Assembly: GCA_932294295.1 (NCBI GenBank) | Contig: OW028574.1 | Location: 28,280,145-28,344,144, forward strand | Length of the DNA: 64,000 nucleotides | Direction of reading: 5' to 3' | Origin: Alitta virens | Lineage: Eukaryota > Annelida > Polychaeta > Phyllodocida > Nereididae | In this document: piece after piece, positions 26,783-39,983 of the stretch | How the letters are laid out: the number at the start of each line of letters is the position of its first letter | Numbering within the stretch: position 1 is the first letter of the stretch | Made by a program: the position numbers and the translations under genes | The notes under the pieces: model-generated | The model's database searches: none | Told to the model about the DNA's origin: nothing | The model's input: only the letters and a program-made list of their open reading frames with translations

Positions 26783-28897
26783 GAAAAGGTGTGAACAACA
26801 AACCAAAAAAAGGTGTGAACAACAAACCAAAAAAAGGTGTGAACAACAAACCAAAAAAAGGTGGGAACAACAAACCAAAAAAGGTGTGAACAACAAACCA
26901 AAAAAAAGGTGTGAACAACAAACCAAAAAAAGGTGTGAACAACAAACCAAGAAAGGTGTGAACAACAAACCAAAAAAAGGTGTGAACAACAAACCAAAAA
27001 AAGGTGTGAACAACAAACCAAAAAAGGTGTGAACAACAAACCAAAAAAGGTGTGAACAACAAACCAAAAAACGTGTGAACAACAAACCAAAAAAGGTGTG
27101 AACAACAAAAAAAGGTGTGAACAACAAACCAAAAAAAGGTGTGAACAACAAACCAAAAAAGGTGCGAACAACAAACCAAAAAGGTGCGAACAACAAACCA
27201 AGAAAGGTGTGAACAACAAACCAAAAAAAGGTGTGAACAACAAACCAAGAAAGGTGTGAACAAGAAACCAAAAAAAGGTGTGAACAACAAACCAAAAAAA
27301 GGTGTGAACAACAAACCAAAAAAGGTGTGAACAACAAACCAAAAAAAGGTGTGAACAACAAACCAAAAAAAGGTGTGAACAACAAACCAAAAAAAGGTGT
27401 GAACAACAAACCAAAAAAAGGTGTGAACAACAAACCAAAAAAAGGTGTGAACAACAAACCAAAAAAAATGGGGGAACAACAAACCAAAAAAAAGTGTGAA
27501 CAACAAACCAAAAAAAGGTGTGAACAACAAACCAAAAAAAGGTGTGAACAACAAGCCAAAAAAAGGTGTGAACAACAGACCAAAAAAAGGTGTGAACAAC
27601 AAACCAAAAAAAGGTGTGAACAACAAACCAAAAAAAGGTGTGAACAACAAACCAAAAAAAGGTGTGAACAACAAACCAAAAAAGGTGTGAACAACAAACC
27701 AAAAAAGGTGTGAACAACACACCAAAAAAAGGTGTGAACAACAAACCAAAAAAGGTGTGAACAACAAACCAAAAAAGGTGTGAACAACAAACCAAAAAAG
27801 GTGTGAACAACAAAAAAAGGTGTGAACAACAAACCAAAAAAAGGTGTGAACAACAAACCAAAAAAGGTGCGAACAACAAACCAAAAAAGGTGCAAACAAC
27901 AAACCAAAAAAGGTGTGAACAACAAACCAAAAAAAGGTGTGAACAACAAACCAAAAAAAGGTGTGAACAATAAACCAAAAAAAGGTGTGAACAACAAACC
28001 AAAAAAGGTGTGAACAACAAACCAAAAAAAGGTGTGAACAACAAACCAAAAAAAGGTGTGAACAACAAACCAAAAAAAGGTGTGAACAACAAACCAAAAA
28101 AGGTGTGAACAACAAACCAAAAAAGGTGTGAACAACAAACCAAAAAACGTGTGAACAACAAACCAAAAAAGGTGTGAACAACAAAAAAAGGTGTGAACAA
28201 CAAACCAAAAAAAGGTGTGAACAACAAACCAAAAAAGGTGCGAACAACAAACCAAAAAAGGTGCGAACAACAAACCAAAAAAGGTGCGAACAACAAACCA
28301 AAAAAGGTGCGAACAACAAACCAGAAAAGGTGTGAACAACAAACCAAAAAAAGGTGTGAACAACAAACCAAAAAAAGGTGTGAACAACAAACCAAAAAAA
28401 GGTGTGAACAACAAACCAAGAAAAGGTGTGAACAACAAACCAAAAAAAGGTGTGAACAACAAACCAAAAAAAGGTGTGAACAACAAACCAAAAAAAGGTG
28501 GGAACAACAAACCAAAAAAAGGTGTGAACAACAAACCAAAAAAAGGTGTGAACAACAAACCAAGAAAAGGTGTGAACAACAAACCAAAAAAAGGTGTGAA
28601 CAACAAACCAAAAAAAGGTGTGAACAACAAACCAAAAAAAGGTGGGAACAACAAACCAAAAAAAGGTGTGAACAACAAACCAAAAAAAGGTGTGAACAAC
28701 AAACCAAAAAAAGGTGTGAACAACAAACCAAGAAAGGTGTGAACAACAAACCAAAAAAAGGTGTGAACAACAAACCAAAAAAAGGTGTGAACAACAAACC
28801 AAAAAAGGTGTGAACAACAAACCAAAAAAGGTGTGAACAACAAACCAAAAAAGGTGTGAACAACAAACCAAAAAAGGTGTGAACAACAAAAAAAGGT
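26783..28897 (+). repeat. Mosaic satellite segment with a 144-bp (six-monomer) duplication
   Basis: This contains landmarks of several modules, plus a private AACAAGCC change near 27,555 and one 22-bp unit with a five-A run near 27,181. Between about 28,410 and 28,700, six monomers are duplicated: CCAAGAAAAGG at 28,420/28,564 and GGTGGGAAC at 28,501/28,645, each 144 bp apart. This is the smallest clear higher-order duplication seen in the window. Confidence 0.82.
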
Positions 28898-31800
28898 GTG
28901 AACAACAAACCAAAAAAAGGTGTGAACAACAAACCAAAAAAGGTGCGAACAACAAACCAAAAAAGGTGCGAACAACAAACCAAAAAAGGTGCGAACAACA
29001 AACCAAAAAAGGTGCGAACAACAAACCAGAAAAGGTGTGAACAACAAACCAAAAAAAGGTGTGAACAACAAACCAAAAAAAGGTGTGAACAACAAACCAA
29101 AAAAAGGTGTGAACAACAAACCAAGAAAAGGTGTGAACAACAAACCAAAAAAAGGTGTGAACAACAAACCAAAAAAAGGTGTGAACAACAAACCAAAAAA
29201 AGGTGGGAACAACAAACCAAAAAAAGGTGTGAACAACAAACCAAAAAAAGGTGTGAACAACAAACCAAAAAAAGGTGTGAACAACAAACCAAGAAAGGTG
29301 TGAACAACAAACCAAAAAAAGGTGTGAACAACAAACCAAAAAAAAGGTGTGAACAACAAACCAAAAAAGGTGTGAACAACAAACCAAAAAAAGGTGTGAA
29401 CAACAAACCAAAAAAAGGTGTGAACAACAAACCAAAAAAAGGTGTGAACAACAAACCAAAAAAAGGTGTGAACAACAAACCAAAAAAAGGTGTGAACAAC
29501 AAACCAAAAAAAATGGGGGAACAACAAACCAAAAAAAAGTGTGAACAACAAACCAAAAAAAGGTGTGAACAACAAACCAAAAAATGGTGTGAACAACAAA
29601 CCAAAAAAAGGTGTGAACAACAAACCAAGAAAAGGTGTGAACAACAAACCAAAAAAAGGTGTGAACAACAAACCAAAAAAAGGTGTGAACAACAAACCAA
29701 AAAAAGGTGTGAACAACAAACCAAAAAAAGGTGTGAACAACAAACCAAAAAAAGGTGTGAACAACAAACCAAAAAAAGGTGTGAACAACAAACCAAGAAA
29801 GGTGTGAACAACAAACCAAAAAAAGGTGTGAACAACAAACCAAAAAAAGGTGTGAACAACAAACCAAAAAAAGGTGTGAACAACAAACCAAAAAAAGGTG
29901 TGAACAACAAACCAAAAAAAGGTGTGAACAACAAACCAAAAAAAGGTGTGAACAACAAACCAAAAAAAATGGGGGAACAACAAACCAAAAAAAAGTGTGA
30001 ACAACAAACCAAAAAAAGGTGTGAACAACAAACCAAAAAATGGTGTGAACAACAAACCAAAAAAAGGTGTGAACAACAAACCAAGAAAAGGTGTGAACAA
30101 CAAACCAAAAAAAGGTGTGAACAACAAACCAAAAAAAGGTGTGAACAACAAACCAAAAAAAGGTGTGAACAACAAACCAAAAAAAGGTGTGAACAACAAA
30201 CCAAAAAAAGGTGTGAACAACAAACCAAAAAAAGGTGTGAACAACAAACCAAGAAAGGTGTGAACAACAAACCAAAAAAAGGTGTGAACAACAAACCAAA
30301 AAAAGGTGTGAACAACAAACCAAAAAAAGGTGTGAACAACAAACCAAAAAAGGTGTGAACAACAAACCAAAAAAGGTGTGAACAACACACCAAAAAAAGG
30401 TGTGAACAACAAACCAAAAAAGGTGTGAACAACAAACCAAAAAAGGTGTGAACAACAAAAAAAGGTGTGAACAACAAACCAAAAAAAGGTGTGAACAACA
30501 AACCAAAAAAGGTGCGAACAACAAACCAAAAAAGGTGCGAACAAAAAAACAAAAAAGGTGAACAACAAACCAAAAAAAGGTGTGAACAACAAACCAAAAA
30601 AAGGTGTGAACAACAAACCAAAAAAAGGTGTGAACAACAAACCAAGAAAAGGTGTGAACAACAAACCAAAAAAAGGTGTGAACAACAAACCAAAAAAAGG
30701 TGTGAACAACCAACCAAAAAAAGGTGTGAACAACAAACCAAAAAAAGGTGTGAACAACAAACCAAAAAAAGGTGTGAACAACAAACCAAAAAAGGTGTGA
30801 ACAACAAACCAAAAAAAGGTGTGAACAACAAACCAAAAAAAGGTGTGAACAACAAACCAAAAAAAGGTGTGAACAACAAACCAAAAAAGGTGTGAACAAC
30901 AAAAAAAGGTGTGAACAACAAACCAAAAAAAGGTGTGAACAACAAACCAAAAAAGGTGCGAACAACAAACCAAAAAAGGTGCGAACAACAAACCAAAAAA
31001 GGTGCGAACAACAAACCAAAAAAGGTGCGAACAACAAACCAGAAAAGGTGTGAACAACAAACCAAAAAAAGGTGTGAACAACAAACCAAAAAAAGGTGTG
31101 AACAACAAACCAAAAAAAGGTGTGAACAACAAACCAAGAAAAGGTGTGAACAACAAACCAAAAAAAGGTGTGAACAACAAACCAAAAAAAGGTGTGAACA
31201 ACAAACCAAAAAAAGGTGGGAACAACAAACCAAAAAAAGGTGTGAACAACAAACCAAAAAAAGGTGTGAACAACAAACCAAAAAAAGGTGTGAACAACAA
31301 ACCAAGAAAGGTGTGAACAACAAACCAAAAAAAGGTGTGAACAACAAACCAAAAAAAAGGTGTGAACAACAAACCAAAAAAGGTGTGAACAACAAACCAA
31401 AAAAAGGTGTGAACAACAAACCAAAAAAAGGTGTGAACAACAAACCAAAAAAAGGTGTGAACAACAAACCAAAAAATGGTGTGAACAACAAACCAAAAAA
31501 AGGTGTGAACAACAAACCAAGAAAAGGTGTGAACAACAAACCAAAAAAAGGTGTGAACAACAAACCAAAAAAAGGTGTGAACAACAAACCAAAAAAAGGT
31601 GTGAACAACAAACCAAAAAAAGGTGTGAACAACAAACCAAAAAAAGGTGTGAACAACAAACCAAAAAAAGGTGTGAACAACAAACCAAGAAAGGTGTGAA
31701 CAACAAACCAAAAAAAGGTGTGAACAACAAACCAAAAAAAAGGTGTGAACAACAAACCAAAAAAGGTGTGAACAACAAACCAAAAAAAGGTGTGAACAAC

Positions 31801-33680
31801 AAACCAAAAAAAGGTGTGAACAACAAACCAAAAAAAGGTGTGAACAACAAACCAAAAAAAGGTGTGAACAACAAACCAAAAAAAGGTGTGAACAACAAAC
31901 CAAAAAAAATGGGGGAACAACAAACCAAAAAAAAGTGTGAACAACAAACCAAAAAAAGGTGTGAACAACAAACCAAAAAAAGGTGTGAACAACAAACCAA
32001 AAAAAGGTGTGAACAACAGACCAAAAAAAGGTGTGAACAACAAACCAAAAAAAGGTGTGAACAACAAACCAAAAAAAGGTGGGAACAACAAACCAAAAAA
32101 AGGTGTGAACAACAAACCAAAAAAAGGTGTGAACAACAAACCAAAAAAAGGTGTGAACAACAAACCAAGAAAGGTGTGAACAACAAACCAAAAAAAGGTG
32201 TGAACAACAAACCAAAAAAAAGGTGTGAACAACAAACCAAAAAAGGTGTGAACAACAAACCAAAAAAAGGTGTGAACAACAAACCAAAAAAAGGTGTGAA
32301 CAACAAACCAAAAAAAGGTGTGAACAACAAACCAAAAAAAGGTGTGAACAACAAACCAAAAAAAGGTGTGAACAACAAACCAAAAAAAATGGGGGAACAA
32401 CAAACCAAAAAAAAGTGTGAACAACAAACCAAAAAAAGGTGTGAACAACAAACCAAAAAATGGTGTGAACAACAAACCAAAAAAAGGTGTGAACAACAAA
32501 CCAAGAAAAGGTGTGAACAACAAACCTAAAAAAGGTGTGAACAACAAACCAAAAAAAGGTGTGAACAACAAACCAAAAAAAGGTGTGAACAACAAACCAA
32601 AAAAAGGTGTGAACAACCAACCAAAAAAAGGTGTGAACAACAAACCAAAAAAAGGTGTGAACAACAAACCAAAAAAAGGTGTGAACAACAAACCAAAAAA
32701 GGTGTGAACAACAAACCAAAAAAAGGTGTGAACAACAAACCAAAAAAAGGTGTGAACAACAAACCAAAAAAAGGTGTGAACAACAAACCAAAAAAGGTGT
32801 GAACAACAAAAAAAGGTGTGAACAACAAACCAAAAAAAGGTGTGAACAACAAACCAAAAAAGGTGTGAACAACAAACCAAAAAAAGGTGTGAACAACAAA
32901 CCAAAAAAAGGTGTGAACAACAAACCAAAAAAATGTGTGAACAACAAACCAAAAAAGGTGTGAACAACAAAACAAGGTGTGAACAACAAACCAAAAAAAG
33001 GTGTGAACAACAAACCAAGAAAAGGTGTGAACAACAAACCAAAAAAAGGTGTGAACAACAAACCAAAAAAAGGTGTGAACAACCAACCAAAAAAAGGTGT
33101 GAACAACAAACCAAAAAAAGGTGTGAACAACAAACCAAAAAAAGGTGTGAACAACAAACCAAAAAAGGTGTGAACAACAAACCAAAAAAAGGTGTGAACA
33201 ACAAACCAAAAAAAGGTGTGAACAACAAACCAAAAAAGGTGCGAACAACAAACCAAAAAAGGTGCGAACAACAAACCAGAAAAGGTGTGAACAACAAACC
33301 AAAAAAAGGTGTGAACAACAAACCAAAAAAAGGTGTGAACAACAAACCAAAAAAAGGTGTGAACAACAAACCAAGAAAAGGTGTGAACAACAAACCAAAA
33401 AAAGGTGTGAACAACAAACCAAAAAAAGGTGTGAACAACAAACCAAAAAAAGGTGGGAACAACAAACCAAAAAAAGGTGTGAACAACAAACCAAAAAAAG
33501 GTGTGAACAACAAACCAAAAAAAGGTGTGAACAACAAACCAAGAAAGGTGTGAACAACAAACCAAAAAAAGGTGTGAACAACAAACCAAAAAAAAGGTGT
33601 GAACAACAAACCAAAAAAGGTGTGAACAACAAACCAAAAAAAGGTGTGAACAACAAACCAAAAAAAGGTGTGAACAACAA
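28898..33680 (+). repeat. Mosaic segment with 456-bp HOR units and a compound-deletion monomer
   Basis: Two consecutive five-G landmarks at 29,513 and 29,969 are 456 bp apart, which equals 19 monomers of 24 bp. The same 456-bp spacing recurs near 34,769/35,226, 38,054/38,512, 42,109/42,565, 45,374/45,829 and 52,663/53,109. Near 30,541 a GTGCGAAC unit loses its AACAAACC part to an A-run with a single C, and the next unit reads GGTGAAC (2 bp shorter). Near 32,973 a unit reads AAAACAAGG. The order from about 29.4 to 30.6 kb matches 45.2-46.5 kb (offset 15,862 bp), and 30.4-31.4 kb matches 38.9-39.9 kb (offset 8,537 bp). Confidence 0.8.
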
Positions 33681-35857
33681 ACCTAAAAAAGGTGTGAACA
33701 ACAAACCAAAAAAAGGTGTGAACAACAAACCAAAAAAAGGTGTGAACAACAAACCAAAAAAAGGTGTGAACAACAAACCAAAAAAGATGGGGGAACAACA
33801 AACCAAAAAAAAGTGTGAACAACAAACCAAAAAAAGGTGTGAACAACAAACCAAAAAATGGTGTGAACAACAAACCAAAAAAAGGTGTGAACAACAAACC
33901 AAGAAAAGGTGTGAACAACAAACCAAAAAAAGGTGTGAACAACAAACCAAAAAAAGGTGTGAACAACAAACCAAAAAAAGGTGTGAACAACAAACCAAAA
34001 AAAGGTGTGAACAACAAACCAAAAAAAGGTGTGAACAACAAACCAAAAAAAGGTGTGAACAACAAACCAAGAAAGGTGTGAACAACAAACCAAAAAAAGG
34101 TGTGAACAACAAACCAAAAAAAAGGTGTGAACAACAAACCAAAAAAGGTGTGAACAACAAACCAAAAAAAGGTGTGAACAACAAACCAAAAAAAGGTGTG
34201 AACAACAAACCAAAAAAAGGTGTGAACAACAAACCAAAAAAAGGTGTGAACAACAAACCAAAAAAAGGTGTGAACAACAAACCAAAAAAAATGGGGGAAC
34301 AACAAACCAAAAAAAAGTGTGAACAACAAACCAAAAAAAGGTGTGAACAACAAACCAAAAAAAGGTGTGAACAACAAACCAAAAAAAGGTGTGAACAACA
34401 GACCAAAAAAAGGTGTGAACAACAAACCAAAAAAAGGTGTGAACAACAAACCAAAAAAAGGTGGGAACAACAAACCAAAAAAAGGTGTGAACAACAAACC
34501 AAAAAAAGGTGTGAACAACAAACCAAAAAAAGGTGTGAACAACAAACCAAGAAAGGTGTGAACAACAAACCAAAAAAAGGTGTGAACAACAAACCAAAAA
34601 AAAGGTGTGAACAACAAACCAAAAAAGGTGTGAACAACAAACCAAAAAAAGGTGTGAACAACAAACCAAAAAAAGGTGTGAACAACAAACCAAAAAAAGG
34701 TGTGAACAACAAACCAAAAAAAGGTGTGAACAACAAACCAAAAAAAGGTGTGAACAACAAACCAAAAAAAATGGGGGAACAACAAACCAAAAAAAAGTGT
34801 GAACAACAAACCAAAAAAAGGTGTGAACAACAAACCAAAAAATGGTGTGAACAACAAACCAAAAAAAGGTGTGAACAACAAACCAAGAAAAGGTGTGAAC
34901 AACAAACCAAAAAAAGGTGTGAACAACAAACCAAAAAAAGGTGTGAACAACAAACCAAAAAAAGGTGTGAACAACAAACCAAAAAAAGGTGTGAACAACA
35001 AACCAAAAAAAGGTGTGAACAACAAACCAAAAAAAGGTGTGAACAACAAACCAAGAAAGGTGTGAACAACAAACCAAAAAAAGGTGTGAACAACAAACCA
35101 AAAAAAGGTGTGAACAACAAACCAAAAAAAGGTGTGAACAACAAACCAAAAAAAGGTGTGAACAACAAACCAAAAAAAGGTGTGAACAACAAACCAAAAA
35201 AAGGTGTGAACAACAAACCAAAAAAAATGGGGGAACAACAAACCAAAAAAAAGTGTGAACAACAAACCAAAAAAAGGTGTGAACAACAAACCAAAAAATG
35301 GTGTGAACAACAAACCAAAAAAAGGTGTGAACAACAAACCAAGAAAAGGTGTGAACAACAAACCAAAAAAAGGTGTGAACAACAAACCAAAAAAAGGTGT
35401 GAACAACAAACCAAAAAAAGGTGTGAACAACAAACCAAAAAAGGTGTGAACAACAAACCAAAAAAGGTGTGAACAACAAACCAAAAAACGTGTGAACAAC
35501 AAACCAAAAAAGGTGTGAACAACAAAAAAAGGTGTGAACAACAAACCAAAAAAAGGTGTGAACAACAAACCAAAAAAGGTGCGAACAACAAACCAAAAAG
35601 GTGCGAACAACAAACCAAAAAAGGTGTGAACAACAAACCAAAAAAGATGGGGGAACAACAAACCAAAAAAAAGTGTGAACAACAAACCAAAAAAAGGTGT
35701 GAACAACAAACCAAAAAATGGTGTGAACAACAAACCAAAAAAAGGTGTGAACAACAAACCAAGAAAAGGTGTGAACAACAAACCAAAAAAAGGTGTGAAC
35801 AACAAACCAAAAAAAGGTGTGAACAACAAACCAAAAAAAGGTGTGAACAACAAACCA
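33681..35857 (+). repeat. Run of successive five-G HOR units
   Basis: Five five-G landmarks follow one another near 33,786, 34,289, 34,769, 35,226 and 35,646, at spacings of roughly 503, 480, 457 and 420 bp. The units between them differ in the number of plain monomers and in whether CAGACC plus GGTGGGAAC (34,319-34,560) or ATGGTGTG plus CCAAGAAAAGG follows the landmark. The segment is a local array of about 0.5 kb HOR units that gain or lose whole monomers. Confidence 0.8.
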
Positions 35858-38800
35858 AAAAAAGGTGTGAACAACAAACCAAAAAAAGGTGTGAACAACA
35901 AACCAAAAAAAGGTGTGAACAACAAACCAAGAAAGGTGTGAACAAGAAACCAAAAAAAGGTGTGAACAACAAACCAAAAAAAAGGTGTGAACAACAAACC
36001 AAAAAAGGTGTGAACAACAAACCAAAAAAAGGTGTGAACAACAAACCAAAAAAAGGTGTGAACAACAAACCAAAAAAAGGTGTGAACAACAAACCAAAAA
36101 AAGGTGTGAACAACAAACCAAAAAAAGGTGTGAACAACAAACCAAAAAAAATGGGGGAACAACAAACCAAAAAAAAGTGTGAACAACAAACCAAAAAAAG
36201 GTGTGAACAACAAACCAAAAAAAGGTGTGAACAACAAACCAAAAAAAGGTGTGAACAACAGACCAAAAAAAGGTGTGAACAACAAACCAAAAAAAGGTGT
36301 GAACAACAAACCAAAAAAAGGTGTGAACAACAAACCAAAAAAAGGTGTGAACAACAAACCAAAAAAGGTGTGAACAACAAACCAAAAAAGGTGTGAACAA
36401 CACACCAAAAAAAGGTGTGAACAACAAACCAAAAAAGGTGTGAACAACAAACCAAAAAAGGTGTGAACAACAAACCAAAAAAGGTGTGAACAACAAAAAA
36501 AGGTGTGAACAACAAACCAAAAAAAGGTGTGAACAACAAACCAAAAAAGGTGCGAACAACAAACCAAAAAAGGTGCAAACAACAAACCAAAAAAGGTGTG
36601 AACAACAAACCAAAAAAAGGTGTGAACAACAAACCAAAAAAAGGTGTGAACAATAAACCAAAAAAAGGTGTGAACAACAAACCAAAAAAGGTGTGAACAA
36701 CAAACCAAAAAAAGGTGTGAACAACAAACCAAAAAAAGGTGTGAACAACAAACCAAAAAAAGGTGTGAACAACAAACCAAAAAAGGTGTGAACAACAAAC
36801 CAAAAAAGGTGTGAACAACAAACCAAAAAACGTGTGAACAACAAACCAAAAAAGGTGTGAACAACAAAAAAAGGTGTGAACAACAAACCAAAAAAAGGTG
36901 TGAACAACAAACCAAAAAAGGTGCGAACAACAAACCAAAAAAGGTGCGAACAACAAACCAAAAAAGGTGCGAACAACAAACCAAAAAAGGTGCGAACAAC
37001 AAACCAGAAAAGGTGTGAACAACAAACCAAAAAAAGGTGTGAACAACAAACCAAAAAAAGGTGTGAACAACAAACCAAAAAAAGGTGTGAACAACAAACC
37101 AAGAAAAGGTGTGAACAACAAACCAAAAAAAGGTGTGAACAACAAACCAAAAAAAGGTGTGAACAACAAACCAAAAAAAGGTGGGAACAACAAACCAAAA
37201 AAAGGTGTGAACAACAAACCAAAAAAAGGTGTGAACAACAAACCAAAAAAAGGTGTGAACAACAAACCAAGAAAGGTGTGAACAACAAACCAAAAAAAGG
37301 TGTGAACAACAAACCAAAAAAAGGTGTGAACAACAAACCAAAAAAGGTGTGAACAACAAACCAAAAAAGGTGTGAACAACAAACCAAAAAAGGTGTGAAC
37401 AACAAACCAAAAAAGGTGTGAACAACAAAAAAAGGTGTGAACAACAAACCAAAAAAAGGTGTGAACAACAAACCAAAAAAGGTGCGAACAACAAACCAAA
37501 AAAAGGTGGGAACAACAAACCAAAAAAAGGTGTGAACAACAAACCAAAAAAAGGTGTGAACAACAAACCAAAAAAAGGTGTGAACAACAAACCAAGAAAG
37601 GTGTGAACAACAAACCAAAAAAAGGTGTGAACAACAAACCAAAAAAAAGGTGTGAACAACAAACCAAAAAAGGTGTGAACAACAAACCAAAAAAAGGTGT
37701 GAACAACAAACCAAAAAAAGGTGTGAACAACAAACCAAAAAAAGGTGGGAACAACAAACCAAAAAAAGGTGTGAACAACAAACCAAAAAAAGGTGTGAAC
37801 AACAAACCAAAAAAAGGTGTGAACAACAAACCAAGAAAGGTGTGAACAACAAACCAAAAAAAGGTGTGAACAACAAACCAAAAAAAAGGTGTGAACAACA
37901 AACCAAAAAAGGTGTGAACAACAAACCAAAAAAAGGTGTGAACAACAAACCAAAAAAAGGTGTGAACAACAAACCAAAAAAAGGTGTGAACAACAAACCA
38001 AAAAAAGGTGTGAACAACAAACCAAAAAAAGGTGTGAACAACAAACCAAAAAAAATGGGGGAACAACAAACCAAAAAAAAGTGTGAACAACAAACCAAAA
38101 AAAGGTGTGAACAACAAACCAAAAAATGGTGTGAACAACAAACCAAAAAAAGGTGTGAACAACAAACCAAGAAAAGGTGTGAACAACAAACCAAAAAAAG
38201 GTGTGAACAACAAACCAAAAAAAGGTGTGAACAACAAACCAAAAAAAGGTGTGAACAACAAACCAAAAAAAGGTGTGAACAACAAACCAAAAAAAGGTGT
38301 GAACAACAAACCAAAAAAAGGTGTGAACAACAAACCAAGAAAGGTGTGAACAACAAACCAAAAAAAGGTGTGAACAACAAACCAAAAAAAGGTGTGAACA
38401 ACAAACCAAAAAAAGGTGTGAACAACAAACCAAAAAAAGGTGTGAACAACAAACCAAAAAAAGGTGTGAACAACAAACCAAAAAAAGGTGTGAACAACAA
38501 ACCAAAAAAAATGGGGGAACAACAAACCAAAAAAAAGTGTGAACAACAAACCAAAAAAAGGTGTGAACAACAAACCAAAAAATGGTGTGAACAACAAAAA
38601 AAGGTGTGAACAACAAACCAAGAAAAGGTGTGAACAACAAACCAAAAAAAGGTGTGAACAACAAACCAAAAAAAGGTGTGAACAACAAACCAAAAAAAGG
38701 TGTGAACAACAAACCAAAAAAAGGTGTGAACAACAAACCAAAAAAAGGTGTGAACAACAAACCAAAAAAAGGTGTGAACAACAAACCAAGAAAGGTGTGA

Positions 38801-39983
38801 ACAACAAACCAAAAAAAGGTGTGAACAACAAACCAAAAAAAGGTGTGAACAACAAACCAAAAAAAGGTGTGAACAACAAACCAAAAAAGGTGTGAACAAC
38901 AAACCAAAAAAGGTGTGAACAACACACCAAAAAAAGGTGTGAACAACAAACCAAAAAAGGTGTGAACAACAAACCAAAAAAGGTGTGAACAACAAAAAAA
39001 GGTGTGAACAACAAACCAAAAAAAGGTGTGAACAACAAACCAAAAAAGGTGCGAACAACAAACCAAAAAAGGTGCGAACAAAAAAACAAAAAAGGTGAAC
39101 AACAAACCAAAAAAAGGTGTGAACAACAAACCAAAAAAAGGTGTGAACAACAAACCAAAAAAAGGTGTGAACAACAAACCAAGAAAAGGTGTGAACAACA
39201 AACCAAAAAAAGGTGTGAACAACAAACCAAAAAAAGGTGTGAACAACCAACCAAAAAAAGGTGTGAACAACAAACCAAAAAAAGGTGTGAACAACAAACC
39301 AAAAAAAGGTGTGAACAACAAACCAAAAAAGGTGTGAACAACAAACCAAAAAAAGGTGTGAACAACAAACCAAAAAAAGGTGTGAACAACAAACCAAAAA
39401 AAGGTGTGAACAACAAACCAAAAAAGGTGTGAACAACAAAAAAAGGTGTGAACAACAAACCAAAAAAAGGTGTGAACAACAAACCAAAAAAGGTGCGAAC
39501 AACAAACCAAAAAAGGTGCGAACAACAAACCAAAAAAGGTGCGAACAACAAACCAAAAAAGGTGCGAACAACAAACCAGAAAAGGTGTGAACAACAAACC
39601 AAAAAAAGGTGTGAACAACAAACCAAAAAAAGGTGTGAACAACAAACCAAAAAAAGGTGTGAACAACAAACCAAGAAAAGGTGTGAACAACAAACCAAAA
39701 AAAGGTGTGAACAACAAACCAAAAAAAGGTGTGAACAACAAACCAAAAAAAGGTGGGAACAACAAACCAAAAAAAGGTGTGAACAACAAACCAAAAAAAG
39801 GTGTGAACAACAAACCAAAAAAAGGTGTGAACAACAAACCAAGAAAGGTGTGAACAACAAACCAAAAAAAGGTGTGAACAACAAACCAAAAAAAAGGTGT
39901 GAACAACAAACCAAAAAAGGTGTGAACAACAAACCAAAAAAAGGTGTGAACAACAAACCAAAAAAAGGTGTGAACAACAAACC
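35858..39983 (+). repeat. Copy 1 of a 4,055-bp tandem duplication
   Basis: All landmarks I checked recur exactly 4,055 bp downstream. They include AAGAAACC (35,946/40,001), GTGCAAAC (36,577/40,632), AATAAACC (36,654/40,709), the truncated ATGGTGTG unit followed by a 19-bp unit (38,582/42,637) and the compound-deletion monomer (39,083/43,138). A single offset over about 4.1 kb means no net indel. The copies separate at 39,984 (A) versus 44,039 (T of the CCTAAA unit). Confidence 0.92.

Noticed and set aside
33262..35472. Plus-strand open frames of up to 736 codons made of GVNNKPKK and RCEQQTKK octapeptides.
   Set aside because: 24 bp is eight codons, so two of three plus frames stay open until a length variant brings the TGA of GTGTGA into frame. 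The two octapeptides alternate at each length variant within one frame, so no protein sequence is conserved.
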